Positions 24,221 to 32,484 of a stretch of DNA of 32,586 nucleotides are shown here, in pieces. Location of the stretch: contig DHOP01000076.1 of NCBI GenBank assembly GCA_002407775.1, positions 49,508 to 82,093 on the forward strand, given 5' to 3'. Below the pieces are notes generated by a model. The model searched no databases and was not told where the DNA came from. It was given only the letters and a program-made list of their open reading frames with translations. Source of the stretch: Prevotella sp. UBA5387. GTDB lineage: Bacteria; Bacteroidota; Bacteroidia; Bacteroidales; Bacteroidaceae. A program made the translations under genes and the position numbers. The stretch's first letter is position 1; every line of letters starts with the position of its first letter.

Positions 24221-25507
24221 ATGAACATAATCAAATATCCACTACGAAGCGAGTGGGCTTCCATCGTTGAACGTCCTCACCTTGATGTTTCACAACTCAA
24301 TGCTACCGTTGCCAATATCCTCGAAGATATTAAGGCACATGGCGATGAGGCGGTGAAGCGTTTTGAAGAGCAATTCGACCATGTGAGCCTAGACGATTTG
24401 TCCGTAAGCAAGTACGAGGTAGACGAAGCGATGACGCTCGTTTCCGACGAACTTAAGACCTCTTTGGAGTTGGCCCATCAGAATATATTGAAGTTTCATG
24501 ATGCGCAAATCTTTGAACCCCGAAAGATAGAAACGGCTAAAGGTGTCACTTGTTGGCAGAAGAGCGTTGCTATCCAGAAGGTCGGTTTATACATTCCTGG
24601 AGGCACGGCACCTTTATTTTCCACGGTTCTGATGCTTGCCACACCAGCTAAGATTGCTGGTTGCAAGGAGATCGTATTATGTACACCTCCGAATAAAGAT
24701 GGGAAAGTAAACCCTGCGATACTAGCAGCTGCTAGGATTGCCGGAGTGAGCCAAGTCTATAAGATTGGTGGTGTCCAGGCCATCGGTGCCATGGCTTATG
24801 GTACCGAGTCGGTTCCCAAGGTATATAAGATTTTTGGACCGGGCAACCAATACGTTATGGCCGCTAAGCAACAGGTGAGCTTGCATGACGTGGCCATTGA
24901 TATGCCCGCAGGTCCAAGTGAAGTGTGTGTGGTGGCCGACGAGACGAGTACCCCTGAGTTTGTTGCGGCCGATTTGCTATCACAGGCAGAACACGGCATT
25001 GACTCTCAGGTGATACTTATATCTACGTCCGAGGACATCATTAATAAGGTAAAGGAAGAAGTCTTGGTGCAGCTGACACGTCTTCCAAGGCGTGAGATTG
25101 CGGAAAAGACCTTGGATAATTCCAAGATGATCTTGGTGCACGATACCGAGGAGGCGATGGATTTGAGCAATGCCTATGCTCCGGAACATCTCATCTTGGC
25201 CACCAATGATTATGAATCATTGGCCGAACTCGTCATCAATGCCGGTAGTGTGTTCCTCGGCCATTGGGCTTGTGAGAGTGCGGGAGACTATGCCAGTGGT
25301 ACAAACCATACGCTCCCAACCCATCAATATGCCATGGCTTACAATGGTGTGAACCTTGATAGCTATTGTCGTAAGATTACCTTCCAAAATCTCTCTGAAG
25401 AGGGAATTAGAAGCATTGGACCAGCGGTGGTATGCATGGCAGAGAACGAGCATCTTGAAGCTCACGCAAATGCCATGAGATTGAGATTGAAACAGATTAA
25501 CGATTAA
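24221..25507 (+). CDS. hisD: Histidinol dehydrogenase
   Basis: HisD oxidises histidinol twice with NAD to give histidine, the last step. The 428-residue length is normal. VGLYIPGGTAPLFSTVLM (121-138), the glycine-rich FGPGNQYV, and zinc ligands Q255 and H258 in LLSQAEHGIDSQ are present, as is the later ESAGDYASGTNH and the C-terminal zinc histidine region EHLEAHANAMR. Ten bases separate its end from hisC. Confidence 0.96.
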   Translation: MNIIKYPLRSEWASIVERPHLDVSQLNATVANILEDIKAHGDEAVKRFEEQFDHVSLDDLSVSKYEVDEAMTLVSDELKTSLELAHQNILKFHDAQIFEPRKIETAKGVTCWQKSVAIQKVGLYIPGGTAPLFSTVLMLATPAKIAGCKEIVLCTPPNKDGKVNPAILAAARIAGVSQVYKIGGVQAIGAMAYGTESVPKVYKIFGPGNQYVMAAKQQVSLHDVAIDMPAGPSEVCVVADETSTPEFVAADLLSQAEHGIDSQVILISTSEDIINKVKEEVLVQLTRLPRREIAEKTLDNSKMILVHDTEEAMDLSNAYAPEHLILATNDYESLAELVINAGSVFLGHWACESAGDYASGTNHTLPTHQYAMAYNGVNLDSYCRKITFQNLSEEGIRSIGPAVVCMAENEHLEAHANAMRLRLKQIND

Positions 25508-25516
25508 ATTGACCTT

Positions 25517-26557
25517 ATGATGAAACCATTGAAAGAGTTGGTGAGAACCAATGTTTGGGAATTAGCTCCATATAGTTCGGCAAGGAATGAATACTCTGGC
25601 CATGAGGCTCATGTCTTCTTAGACGCGAACGAGAATCCATACAACAATCCACTCAATCGCTATCCCGACCCACTCCAGCGCGATGTCAAGAGAGAACTTG
25701 CAAAGGTAAAGCAAGTCCCCGAGGATAACATCTTCCTGGGTAACGGATCCGACGAGGCCATTGACTTGGTTTATCGCATATTTTGTAATCCAAAAGTAGA
25801 TAACGTTGTTGCCATCGAGCCAACCTATGGAATGTACAAGGTCTGCGCCGACATCAATGATGTGGAATATAGGCCAGTTCTCTTGGATGAGCATTATCAA
25901 ATGAGTGCCGAGAAGATGCTTAAGGCTTGTGACAAGCATACCAAGATGATTTGGTTATGCTCGCCAAACAATCCAACGGGCAATAATCTTTATCAAGAGG
26001 AAATTGAGAAGATTCTTAAAGGGTTTGATGGTATCGTCATCATCGACGAGGCCTATAGCGACTTCTCAAGCGCCGAGGTATTCAGACAAAGGCTTGAAGA
26101 ATTCCCAAACATGATTGTTTTCAATACAATGAGCAAAGCTTGGGGTTGTGCGGCAATACGTATGGGAATGGCTTTTGCGAGCAAGGAAATCATAGGATTG
26201 TTCAATAAGGTCAAGTATCCTTACAACATCAATCTCCTTACGCAAACTCAAGCCATGGAAGCCTTGGCTAATCGCATAGATGTGGAGCGTTGGGTGAACT
26301 TGCTATTGCAAGAGCGTGGGAAGATGATGCAAGCTTTCTTGGACTTACCTTTTTGCGAGATGGTCTATCCATCAGATGCCAATTTCTTCTTGGCTAAAGT
26401 GTCCGATGCTCAGGTTATCTATGATTATTTGGTCGAAAAGGGTATCATCGTCCGCAATAGAACCAAGGTACAACTTTGTCTAAATTGCCTTCGCATTACC
26501 ATCGGAACAAAGAACGAGAACATGGAACTTCTCGCCGCTTTAAGACAATATGTTTAA
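25517..26557 (+). CDS. hisC: Histidinol-phosphate aminotransferase
   Basis: HisC transfers an amino group from glutamate to imidazole acetol phosphate. The 346-residue fold-type I PLP enzyme shows LDANENPYNNP near the N-terminus, NNPTG (151-155), D177 in IIDEAYSDF, and PLP lysine K207 in FNTMSKAWG. Translation may begin at either of two adjacent ATG codons. The gene ends in a palindrome shared with the convergent gene, and no hisB follows, although hisB commonly comes next in Bacteroidales. Confidence 0.94.
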   Translation: MMKPLKELVRTNVWELAPYSSARNEYSGHEAHVFLDANENPYNNPLNRYPDPLQRDVKRELAKVKQVPEDNIFLGNGSDEAIDLVYRIFCNPKVDNVVAIEPTYGMYKVCADINDVEYRPVLLDEHYQMSAEKMLKACDKHTKMIWLCSPNNPTGNNLYQEEIEKILKGFDGIVIIDEAYSDFSSAEVFRQRLEEFPNMIVFNTMSKAWGCAAIRMGMAFASKEIIGLFNKVKYPYNINLLTQTQAMEALANRIDVERWVNLLLQERGKMMQAFLDLPFCEMVYPSDANFFLAKVSDAQVIYDYLVEKGIIVRNRTKVQLCLNCLRITIGTKNENMELLAALRQYV

Positions 26558-26580
26558 GCCCTATTAATTAAGGGCTTAAA
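26553..26580. terminator. Palindrome holding the stop codons of two convergent genes
   Basis: TTTAAGCCCT (26553-26562) and AGGGCTTAAA (26571-26580) form a perfect 10-bp stem with an eight-base loop. The hisC stop (26555-26557) is in the left arm and the stop of the minus-strand gene (26576-26578) is in the right arm. The A/T-rich outer ends can act as short T-tracts in both directions. A shared bidirectional terminator is the simplest reading. Confidence 0.65.
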
Positions 26581-27727
26581 GCTTATTCATTAAAGTGTAA
26601 TAGTAAAGCCAATAGGTTTTGCCATAGCTATCTCGTAGTGTGGAATATTGTATCCGAGTATCTTTATTCTTAAGTCGCAAAACTTGGAAGTCCTCAAAGT
26701 CCGCCTCCATCACATTGTTTCGATAGACTATTGTAGGGTGACCACTCTGATGCATATATAATGTAAGAGCTTCCCGATAATGCTTTGGAAGATTCTTTCT
26801 AACATTATAGAACTTTGGCAGAGTCTTGACGAACAAATCAAGATTCCCATCCAGAAGATAGGCGCATAGCAACCAGTCATGTGACAAGGACGTGGCATAA
26901 TGACGTTGATGTAGTAAGGTGAGATATTCTATCGGTCGCATCTTCTTGTCAAACCATACTCCTAGCTCCTTGTATAACTTTGTCTCGGGAACCATCATGA
27001 GTTTGACGGATGTACAGTTGGGTAACATCACGTCCGAACCACCAACAAGTCGGTATTCAAAGAGCTTTTCCCCTAACTCATGGTTCTTGGAGAGTGTCCA
27101 GATGCGAAGAAACGTCAAACTACTATCGGTTTTTTCATCCTTATAGCCAATCTCGCTAGCAGAAGCATAGTCATTCGTAGTTATTGCCTCCTCAATGTGC
27201 ATTCTATAGTGGAAGACATTGTCAGAGTTTCCTATTCCGCAGACCATCAAAAACATCATTAGCATCATCAACGAGTTACCCCAAAGCGGTTTGATGATAC
27301 TTGTAGACTTGTCCTGCAAGTGTATGGTTTCATATTGCCTACAAAGCCAGACTACAAGGGCAAAGACTATAAGCAGAAGTGGATATCCCCAGAGCCAGTT
27401 TCCGAGATAATTCTCAGAGTCGATATTGGGGGATATATCGGTCAAGATGCCTAACAGCAATAGCGAAGGGAAATAGGTCAACGCATGGAAAGCACCATTA
27501 AGTCGACTCATGGCATAAACGGCCAACTGAATCAACCATAATACTAATGTGATAATGATAGCTCCTATCGTACGGTCATAATGCGTCTGACCCTTGGAGA
27601 GAACATGCTGAGTTACGGCAAGGATGTCGGCTTGATACTCAAACACATATAGAAAAACGAATAATAAGAAAAGAACGGCACACACCACTCTAAAGGTGGT
27701 AGTGCCATTCTTTATGTTAAATCTCAT
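26576..27727 (-). CDS. Polytopic membrane protein of unknown function (DUF6057-like)
   Basis: A 383-residue protein with five hydrophobic segments in its first half (about 13-30, 53-72, 83-98, 112-129 and 151-166), followed by a soluble region from about residue 170. That region is helical and contains repeated short helix pairs (for example YASASEIGYKDE and LLCAYLLDGNLDLFVKTLPKF), as in TPR-like folds. I recall a Bacteroidales family DUF6057 with this layout but am not certain. No catalytic motif was seen. It is the last gene of the minus-strand operon, 14 bases behind glgB. Confidence 0.65.
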   Translation of the reverse strand: MRFNIKNGTTTFRVVCAVLFLLFVFLYVFEYQADILAVTQHVLSKGQTHYDRTIGAIIITLVLWLIQLAVYAMSRLNGAFHALTYFPSLLLLGILTDISPNIDSENYLGNWLWGYPLLLIVFALVVWLCRQYETIHLQDKSTSIIKPLWGNSLMMLMMFLMVCGIGNSDNVFHYRMHIEEAITTNDYASASEIGYKDEKTDSSLTFLRIWTLSKNHELGEKLFEYRLVGGSDVMLPNCTSVKLMMVPETKLYKELGVWFDKKMRPIEYLTLLHQRHYATSLSHDWLLCAYLLDGNLDLFVKTLPKFYNVRKNLPKHYREALTLYMHQSGHPTIVYRNNVMEADFEDFQVLRLKNKDTRIQYSTLRDSYGKTYWLYYYTLMNKL

Positions 27728-27741
27728 ATTAGCGATCTGTG

Positions 27742-29799
27742 TTATTTACATTTCAATACTACGGCAGAGCGTGCTGGAATATAAAGCTTAAGCCATTCCT
27801 TGTGCTCGCCTTCATAAAGCGGATCGTGGTTGGTGAAGTGGGTTATGCTATCGTCGGCCAACCCATTTCCGCCGAAAGCCTTCGAATCGGTATTGAGGAC
27901 AACTTGATAAGCACCTGCAGGGACTAGGAATCCATAGTCGGCAAACGATCTGTTTGGCGAGAAATTGAACACAAAGATGAGTTTGCCTCGCATGAAAGCA
28001 AGCACCTGATCACCATCGTTGTGCCATATTTCCTGAACCTCCGTGCCATTGAACTTGCGTTCGCTCTTGATGACACGCAACATCTCTTGGTCGAAATCAC
28101 CAAGGTAATGGTAGTCCAGCTCCTTGTTATCGACAAGGTTCCATTGGCGACGAGCATACTTATGGCTCCATCCATTGCCCTCGCGTGGGAAATCGATCCA
28201 TTCGGGGTGTCCAAACTCATTGCCCATGAAGTTGAGGTAGCCACCATTCATAGCGGCGGCAGTCACAAGCCGAATCATTTTGTGTAAGGCTATTCCGCGA
28301 TAAACCACATCGTTTTCATCTCCTTTCTTGAAGTGCCAGTACATGTCGGCATCAATCAAACGGAAGATAATGGTCTTATCTCCTACCAAGGCTTGGTCGT
28401 GACTCTCACAATAAGAAATGGTCTTCTCGTCCGAACGACGATTCTTCACCTCCCAGAAGATGCTGCTTGGCTTCCAATCCTCGTCTTTCCTTTCCTTGAT
28501 GGTCTTTATCCAATAGTCGGGGATGTTCATGGCCAACCGATAGTTGAAACCATAGCCACCATCCTCAAACTTAGCGGCTAAGCCGGGCATTCCGCTCACC
28601 TCTTCCGCGATGGTCAGGGCATGTGGATTAACCTCATGGATGAGTTTGTTGGCCATAGTGAGATAACAAATGGCATTGTCATCCTCATGTCCGTTGAAGT
28701 AGTCCTGATATGTTGTGAAAGCCTCTCCAAGTCCATGGCTATAATATAGCATGGAGGTGACGCCATCAAAACGGAATCCGTCAAAGTGGAATTCGGTGAG
28801 CCAATACTTGCAATTGCTCAACAAGAAATGGACGACCTCATCCTTTCCATAGTCAAAGCACAAACTATCCCATGCCGGGTGCTCATGCCTCTCTCCTGGA
28901 TAAAAATACTGATTGGGGTCGCCGGCAAAATTGCCAAGACCCTCTACCTCATTCTTTACGGCATGCGAATGCACGATATCCATGATCACGGCAATGCCCA
29001 TGGAGTGAGCCGTGTCGATGAGTTCCTTGAGCTCTTCGGGTGTTCCGAATCGGCTTGAGGGTGCAAAGAACGAACTGACATGATAGCCAAAGCTACCATA
29101 ATAGGGGTGCTCCTGAATGGCCATCACCTGAATGCAATTGTAGCCATCCTTGGCGATGCGTGGTAATACTTTATCCTTGAACTCTATGTATGTACCCACT
29201 TTCTCCGCATCCTGAGCCATACCAATATGACACTCATAGATAAGGAGTGGGTCATTCTTAGGCTTGAAGTCCGCCTTCTTCCATTCATAGGCTTGCTTGG
29301 GTGCCCAGACCTGTGCCGAGAAAATCTTGGTTGCTTCGTCTTGCACCACACGTTGTGCCCATGCCGGGATACGTTCACCCTCTCCCCCATTCCATTTGAT
29401 ATGGAGTTTGTAGAGGTCTCCGTGCTTCATGGCCTTGGCAGGGAGCTTGAGTTCCCATGTGCCCGAATCCAAACGAGTGCAACGATATTCGTCAATCTCT
29501 CTCCATTCGTTGAAATCGCCTAATAGATAAATGTTCGTTGCGTTGGGTGCCCATTCACGGAACACCCATCCATCATTTGCTATCTTATGCAACCCGAAGT
29601 AATCAAAACCATTGGCAAAGTCGGAAAGAGTAGATTTGCCGTTTTGGGTAAGCTGTCCAATCTTCCAAAGAGCGTGGTTATAACGACCAGTTATTGCCTC
29701 TTCGAATGGCTCAAGGTAAGGGTCATGTGCCACCACGCCTATATGCTCCGAAGACGATTTCTTAGCCTTGGAGATATTCTCCGTATTGTTTTTTTTCAT
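27742..29799 (-). CDS. glgB: 1,4-alpha-glucan branching enzyme, GH13_8 type
   Basis: GlgB makes alpha-1,6 branches in glycogen. At 685 residues it is the type that resembles eukaryotic branching enzymes (GH13 subfamily 8). Residues about 64-170 are the CBM48 domain (FREWAPNATNIYLLGDFNEW). The barrel follows, with nucleophile D345 in FRFDGVTSM, acid/base E400 in LTIAEEVSGMP and the third carboxylate D468 in CESHDQA. MDIVHSHA and the late FMGNEFGHPEW are typical. The C-terminal beta domain ends ARSAVVLKCK. The first 25 residues are polar and lysine-rich and probably flexible. No glycogen synthase or phosphorylase is in the window. Confidence 0.95.
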   Translation of the reverse strand: MKKNNTENISKAKKSSSEHIGVVAHDPYLEPFEEAITGRYNHALWKIGQLTQNGKSTLSDFANGFDYFGLHKIANDGWVFREWAPNATNIYLLGDFNEWREIDEYRCTRLDSGTWELKLPAKAMKHGDLYKLHIKWNGGEGERIPAWAQRVVQDEATKIFSAQVWAPKQAYEWKKADFKPKNDPLLIYECHIGMAQDAEKVGTYIEFKDKVLPRIAKDGYNCIQVMAIQEHPYYGSFGYHVSSFFAPSSRFGTPEELKELIDTAHSMGIAVIMDIVHSHAVKNEVEGLGNFAGDPNQYFYPGERHEHPAWDSLCFDYGKDEVVHFLLSNCKYWLTEFHFDGFRFDGVTSMLYYSHGLGEAFTTYQDYFNGHEDDNAICYLTMANKLIHEVNPHALTIAEEVSGMPGLAAKFEDGGYGFNYRLAMNIPDYWIKTIKERKDEDWKPSSIFWEVKNRRSDEKTISYCESHDQALVGDKTIIFRLIDADMYWHFKKGDENDVVYRGIALHKMIRLVTAAAMNGGYLNFMGNEFGHPEWIDFPREGNGWSHKYARRQWNLVDNKELDYHYLGDFDQEMLRVIKSERKFNGTEVQEIWHNDGDQVLAFMRGKLIFVFNFSPNRSFADYGFLVPAGAYQVVLNTDSKAFGGNGLADDSITHFTNHDPLYEGEHKEWLKLYIPARSAVVLKCK

Positions 29800-29837
29800 A
29801 ATTGTTCAGATTTGCAGATGGATATCAAAGTCTAGAA

Positions 29838-30284
29838 CTAAGCCTTTACCTTGAAGATGGCCTTGCGATGCGCCACTTCGTCGGTAATTCCAGGAGCATG
29901 TCCGTCCTGGGGGAAGAATATTGCGAACTGGCCAACCTTAACGGTAAAGTAGGTCTGAGCCTCTACGCCGGTAAGCTTTGCCATATCCTTTGCCTCCACG
30001 TACTCCATTGGTGGAAGGTCGCACAAAGGTGTATAACCAAAGGTTTCGTCACCGCTTATAGGGACCTGAATATCAATCATTTTGCGATGCCATTCCATAG
30101 CGGGACCAGCTGGTTTCATGGCTTTGATATGTTGTACGTTGACAAAGAGATCATCACCCTTGATAGGTGTTTTGCTATCTGCCAAGTCGTCCCAATTATT
30201 GTTGTTCAAGAACTTTGTAACCTCCTCGAAGAGTGGATTCAGGGCATAATATTTGTCCAGGTTATCCAATGTGTCAATAATCAT
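29838..30284 (-). CDS. YhcH/YjgK/YiaL family cupin protein
   Basis: A 148-residue protein of the YhcH/YjgK/YiaL (DUF386) family, a small double-stranded beta-helix. E64 and H66 in AMEWHRKMIDIQV and the later FFPQDGHAPGI (H129) are the conserved cupin-type polar residues that probably bind a metal. Relatives occur in sialic acid and other sugar catabolic loci, but the reaction is not settled. Here it sits between the MORN-repeat gene (22 bases) and glgB (38 bases), on the same strand. A role in sugar handling is inferred from the family only. Confidence 0.88.
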   Translation of the reverse strand: MIIDTLDNLDKYYALNPLFEEVTKFLNNNNWDDLADSKTPIKGDDLFVNVQHIKAMKPAGPAMEWHRKMIDIQVPISGDETFGYTPLCDLPPMEYVEAKDMAKLTGVEAQTYFTVKVGQFAIFFPQDGHAPGITDEVAHRKAIFKVKA

Positions 30285-30306
30285 AAATTATTTGTTTTAA
30301 GTTGCA

Positions 30307-31431
30307 TTAATTATCATTGAAGCGTCGTCCGCTTTCGTAGTGTCCATTAAAAGTGATTTGGCCGTTACGGTCTTTCTCCACGAACTTACCATCACGTATA
30401 TCGTTCACGTATGTACCCTCGAAGCGCGTGCCATCCTTGGACTCCTCGATGGCTCTGCCGTTGCGCAAACCATTCTTATAGGTGCCCTTGAAACGGTCGC
30501 CGTTGGCATAGTGAATGATGACCTCTCCCTCGATCTTTCCATCGATGAAGTTACCGTCAAACACATCGCCATTCTTCTTGGTGAGCTTGCCACGACCATT
30601 CTGAAGGTCGTTTTTCCATAGCCCTTCATATTTGTCGCCATTTTCCCATAGGAACGTGCCTACTCCGTCGCGATTTCCCTCGGAGAAATGGCCGGTATAT
30701 CGATCGCCATTAGCAAACTTCAGTATGCCTTCGCCTGTACGCTCGCCTTGGTCGTAGGCACCTTCATATCGATCGCCGTTCAGGAAGAAATAGATACCGC
30801 GTCCCTGCTGGATGTCGTCTTTCCACCCTCCCTTATATATATCTCCGTCGGCATATTTATTCACGCCATAGCCCGAACGTTGGTTGTTCACCCAATCGCC
30901 CTCGTAGGTTGTTCCGTCGCTCCAATCAAAGAACCCCTTTCCCTCTTTCTTGTCGTCAACCCACTGACCTTCATAGAAGGCACCGCCGGCATACGTATAT
31001 TTCCCTTTGCCTTGACGCAAATCTCGGTACCAATCGCCATCATATTGGTCGCCGTTGAAATAATACATGACACCGTGGCCTTGTTGATAGTCGCGGAACC
31101 ACAACCCAACATATTTGTTGTTGTTGTTAAAATAGTATGTTCCTTGGCCATGTTGCTGATTCAATAGCCACTCACCATCATATTTTTCACCATCGGCGAA
31201 AGTGTAAATGCCACGTCCTTGACGCTTTCCCTTTACAAAGTCGCCTTCATAGGTATTACCATTGTCGAAGAGGACACTACCCCTGCCATGGGGCTTTCCT
31301 GCTAACATCTGACCCTTATATACACCTTTGATTCCCATTTCTTCTACCGAGCAGGAACCAAGAGATATTTTCTGGGCATGGCAAATGACAGGAAATACTA
31401 AGAGGATGAATAGTAATATCTTATTTTTCAC
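30307..31431 (-). CDS. Secreted MORN-repeat protein
   Basis: A 374-residue protein with a Sec signal peptide (about 1-19, cleavage near CHAQ) and no lipobox at the cleavage site. From about residue 38 to the end it consists of about 14 full MORN repeats and one partial repeat with a strict 23-residue period, each of the form YxGxWxxxxxxGxGxYxxxxG (for example YEGDWVNNQRSGYGVNKYAD). The last three or four copies are more divergent and begin with F instead of Y. MORN repeats build extended beta-hairpin rods; bacterial ones are poorly understood. Without a lipobox or anchor it should be periplasmic or secreted. It is the first gene of the operon with its own promoter. Confidence 0.9.
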   Translation of the reverse strand: MKNKILLFILLVFPVICHAQKISLGSCSVEEMGIKGVYKGQMLAGKPHGRGSVLFDNGNTYEGDFVKGKRQGRGIYTFADGEKYDGEWLLNQQHGQGTYYFNNNNKYVGLWFRDYQQGHGVMYYFNGDQYDGDWYRDLRQGKGKYTYAGGAFYEGQWVDDKKEGKGFFDWSDGTTYEGDWVNNQRSGYGVNKYADGDIYKGGWKDDIQQGRGIYFFLNGDRYEGAYDQGERTGEGILKFANGDRYTGHFSEGNRDGVGTFLWENGDKYEGLWKNDLQNGRGKLTKKNGDVFDGNFIDGKIEGEVIIHYANGDRFKGTYKNGLRNGRAIEESKDGTRFEGTYVNDIRDGKFVEKDRNGQITFNGHYESGRRFNDN

Positions 31432-31460
31432 TATGCTGTTTAGATGTCTGATTTTGTTGT

Positions 31461-31493
31461 CAAAGATAGTAATAATAATTGATAATTATCAAA
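31461..31493 (-). promoter_or_regulatory. Promoter of the MORN-yhcH-glgB operon
   Basis: On the minus strand TATCTTTG (31468 to 31461) matches the -7 box and TTTG (31493 to 31490) is the -33 element at 21-base spacing. The start codon at 31431 is 29 bases downstream. Confidence 0.65.
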
Positions 31494-31565
31494 AAGGGTC
31501 TTGTTTTTAAAATATCCAATAAACTATTTAACATTATTAAATAAGCGATGTTTCCTACTATTTAT

Positions 31566-31573
31566 TACTTTTG
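31566..31573 (+). promoter_or_regulatory. Promoter -7 element of kdsB
   Basis: TACTTTTG matches TAnnTTTG and lies 23 bases before the ATG at 31597. No good -33 is seen. The box lies inside an in-frame upstream extension, so it supports the internal ATG as the real start. Confidence 0.6.
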
Positions 31574-31596
31574 CACGAAGAAAAACAACTATTGAA

Positions 31597-32346
31597 ATGA
31601 AGATAATAGCAATAATCCCTGCACGTTACGCCTCTACTCGCTTCCCTGGCAAGCCTCTTGCCATGCTCTCAGGCAAGCCCGTGATACAACATGTCTATGA
31701 GAAGGTAAGTCAAATCATCCTCGATGCCTTCGTGGCTACCGACGATGAGCGCATCTATCAAGCGGTGGAAGCGTTCGGAGGAAAGGCGGTGATGACGAGG
31801 TCAGACCATAAGAGTGGTACGGACCGCATAGAGGAAGCAGCTACAAAGATTGGTACGGATGCCGATGTCGTGGTCAACATTCAAGGGGACGAGCCCTTTA
31901 TTGCTCCTGCCCAAATCAAAACTGTATGCCATCTATTTGAAGACCCTGATACACAGATAGCTACTATGGGCAATCGTTTCGCCGATATGGATGCCGTGAT
32001 GAATCCAAACTCACCCAAGATCGTAACCGACTTGCGTGGATTTGCACTCTATTTCTCACGCTCGGTCATTCCTTTTGTGAGGGGCAAAGAGACGCAAGAT
32101 TGGCTCGAATATTACCCTTATCTCAAGCATCTTGGTATCTATGCCTATAGACGCGATGTGCTACGAGCCATCACCCAACTACCCCAGTCACCTTTGGAAA
32201 AAGCCGAGAGCCTCGAGCAATTGCGCTGGTTGGAGAATGGGTACAAGATCAAGGTTGGTCTGACGGATATCGAGACCATCGGAATAGACACACCGGAAGA
32301 CTTGCAAAAGGCCGAGGATTTCCTTCGTTTATCGAATAATCTTTGA
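31597..32346 (+). CDS. kdsB: 3-deoxy-manno-octulosonate cytidylyltransferase
   Basis: KdsB activates KDO as CMP-KDO for the inner core of lipopolysaccharide. From the ATG at 31597 the protein has 249 residues, the normal length, and begins MKIIAIIPARYASTRFPGKP, the conserved nucleotide-binding start. The frame is open further upstream to 31501, but that part crosses the promoter and has no family match. NIQGDEP (94-100) holds the metal-binding aspartate, and the C-terminus carries IGIDTPEDL. It is divergent from the MORN gene and monocistronic within this window. Confidence 0.96.
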   Translation: MKIIAIIPARYASTRFPGKPLAMLSGKPVIQHVYEKVSQIILDAFVATDDERIYQAVEAFGGKAVMTRSDHKSGTDRIEEAATKIGTDADVVVNIQGDEPFIAPAQIKTVCHLFEDPDTQIATMGNRFADMDAVMNPNSPKIVTDLRGFALYFSRSVIPFVRGKETQDWLEYYPYLKHLGIYAYRRDVLRAITQLPQSPLEKAESLEQLRWLENGYKIKVGLTDIETIGIDTPEDLQKAEDFLRLSNNL

Positions 32347-32446
32347 ATCTCCTCGATTTGCAAACAAAGATGAGCTTTTAGAACTATCCATATCAAAGAT
32401 TGTATTTAATAGTTCTCTCACATATTATTTCTGAGGGCGACACGAT

Positions 32447-32484
32447 ACAGACCTAATGATAGAACCTCTATCGTTAGGTCTTGT
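32447..32484 (+). terminator. Hairpin downstream of kdsB
   Basis: Arms 32447-32463 and 32467-32484 pair over about 16 bases with one bulge and a T-G wobble around a three-base loop. It lies 100 bases after the kdsB stop. The tail (CATTGTTAT) is only modestly T-rich, so this may be a terminator or another RNA structure. An 8-bp inverted repeat (AGAACTAT at 32380-32387 with ATAGTTCT at 32409-32416) lies between. No gene was seen from 32347 to the window end. Confidence 0.5.

Noticed and set aside
29802..30320. Plus-strand open frame of 172 codons
   Set aside because: Antisense to the YhcH-family gene, which is clearly conserved; no promoter or family match on the plus strand.
30688..31167. Plus-strand open frame of 159 codons
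   Set aside because: It lies wholly opposite the MORN repeats. Its hydrophobic look comes from the antisense of the repeats, and the minus-strand reading has signal peptide, repeats and promoter.
31501..31596. 32-residue N-terminal extension of KdsB
   Set aside because: The -7 box at 31566-31573 lies within it, and the family N-terminus begins at the ATG at 31597.
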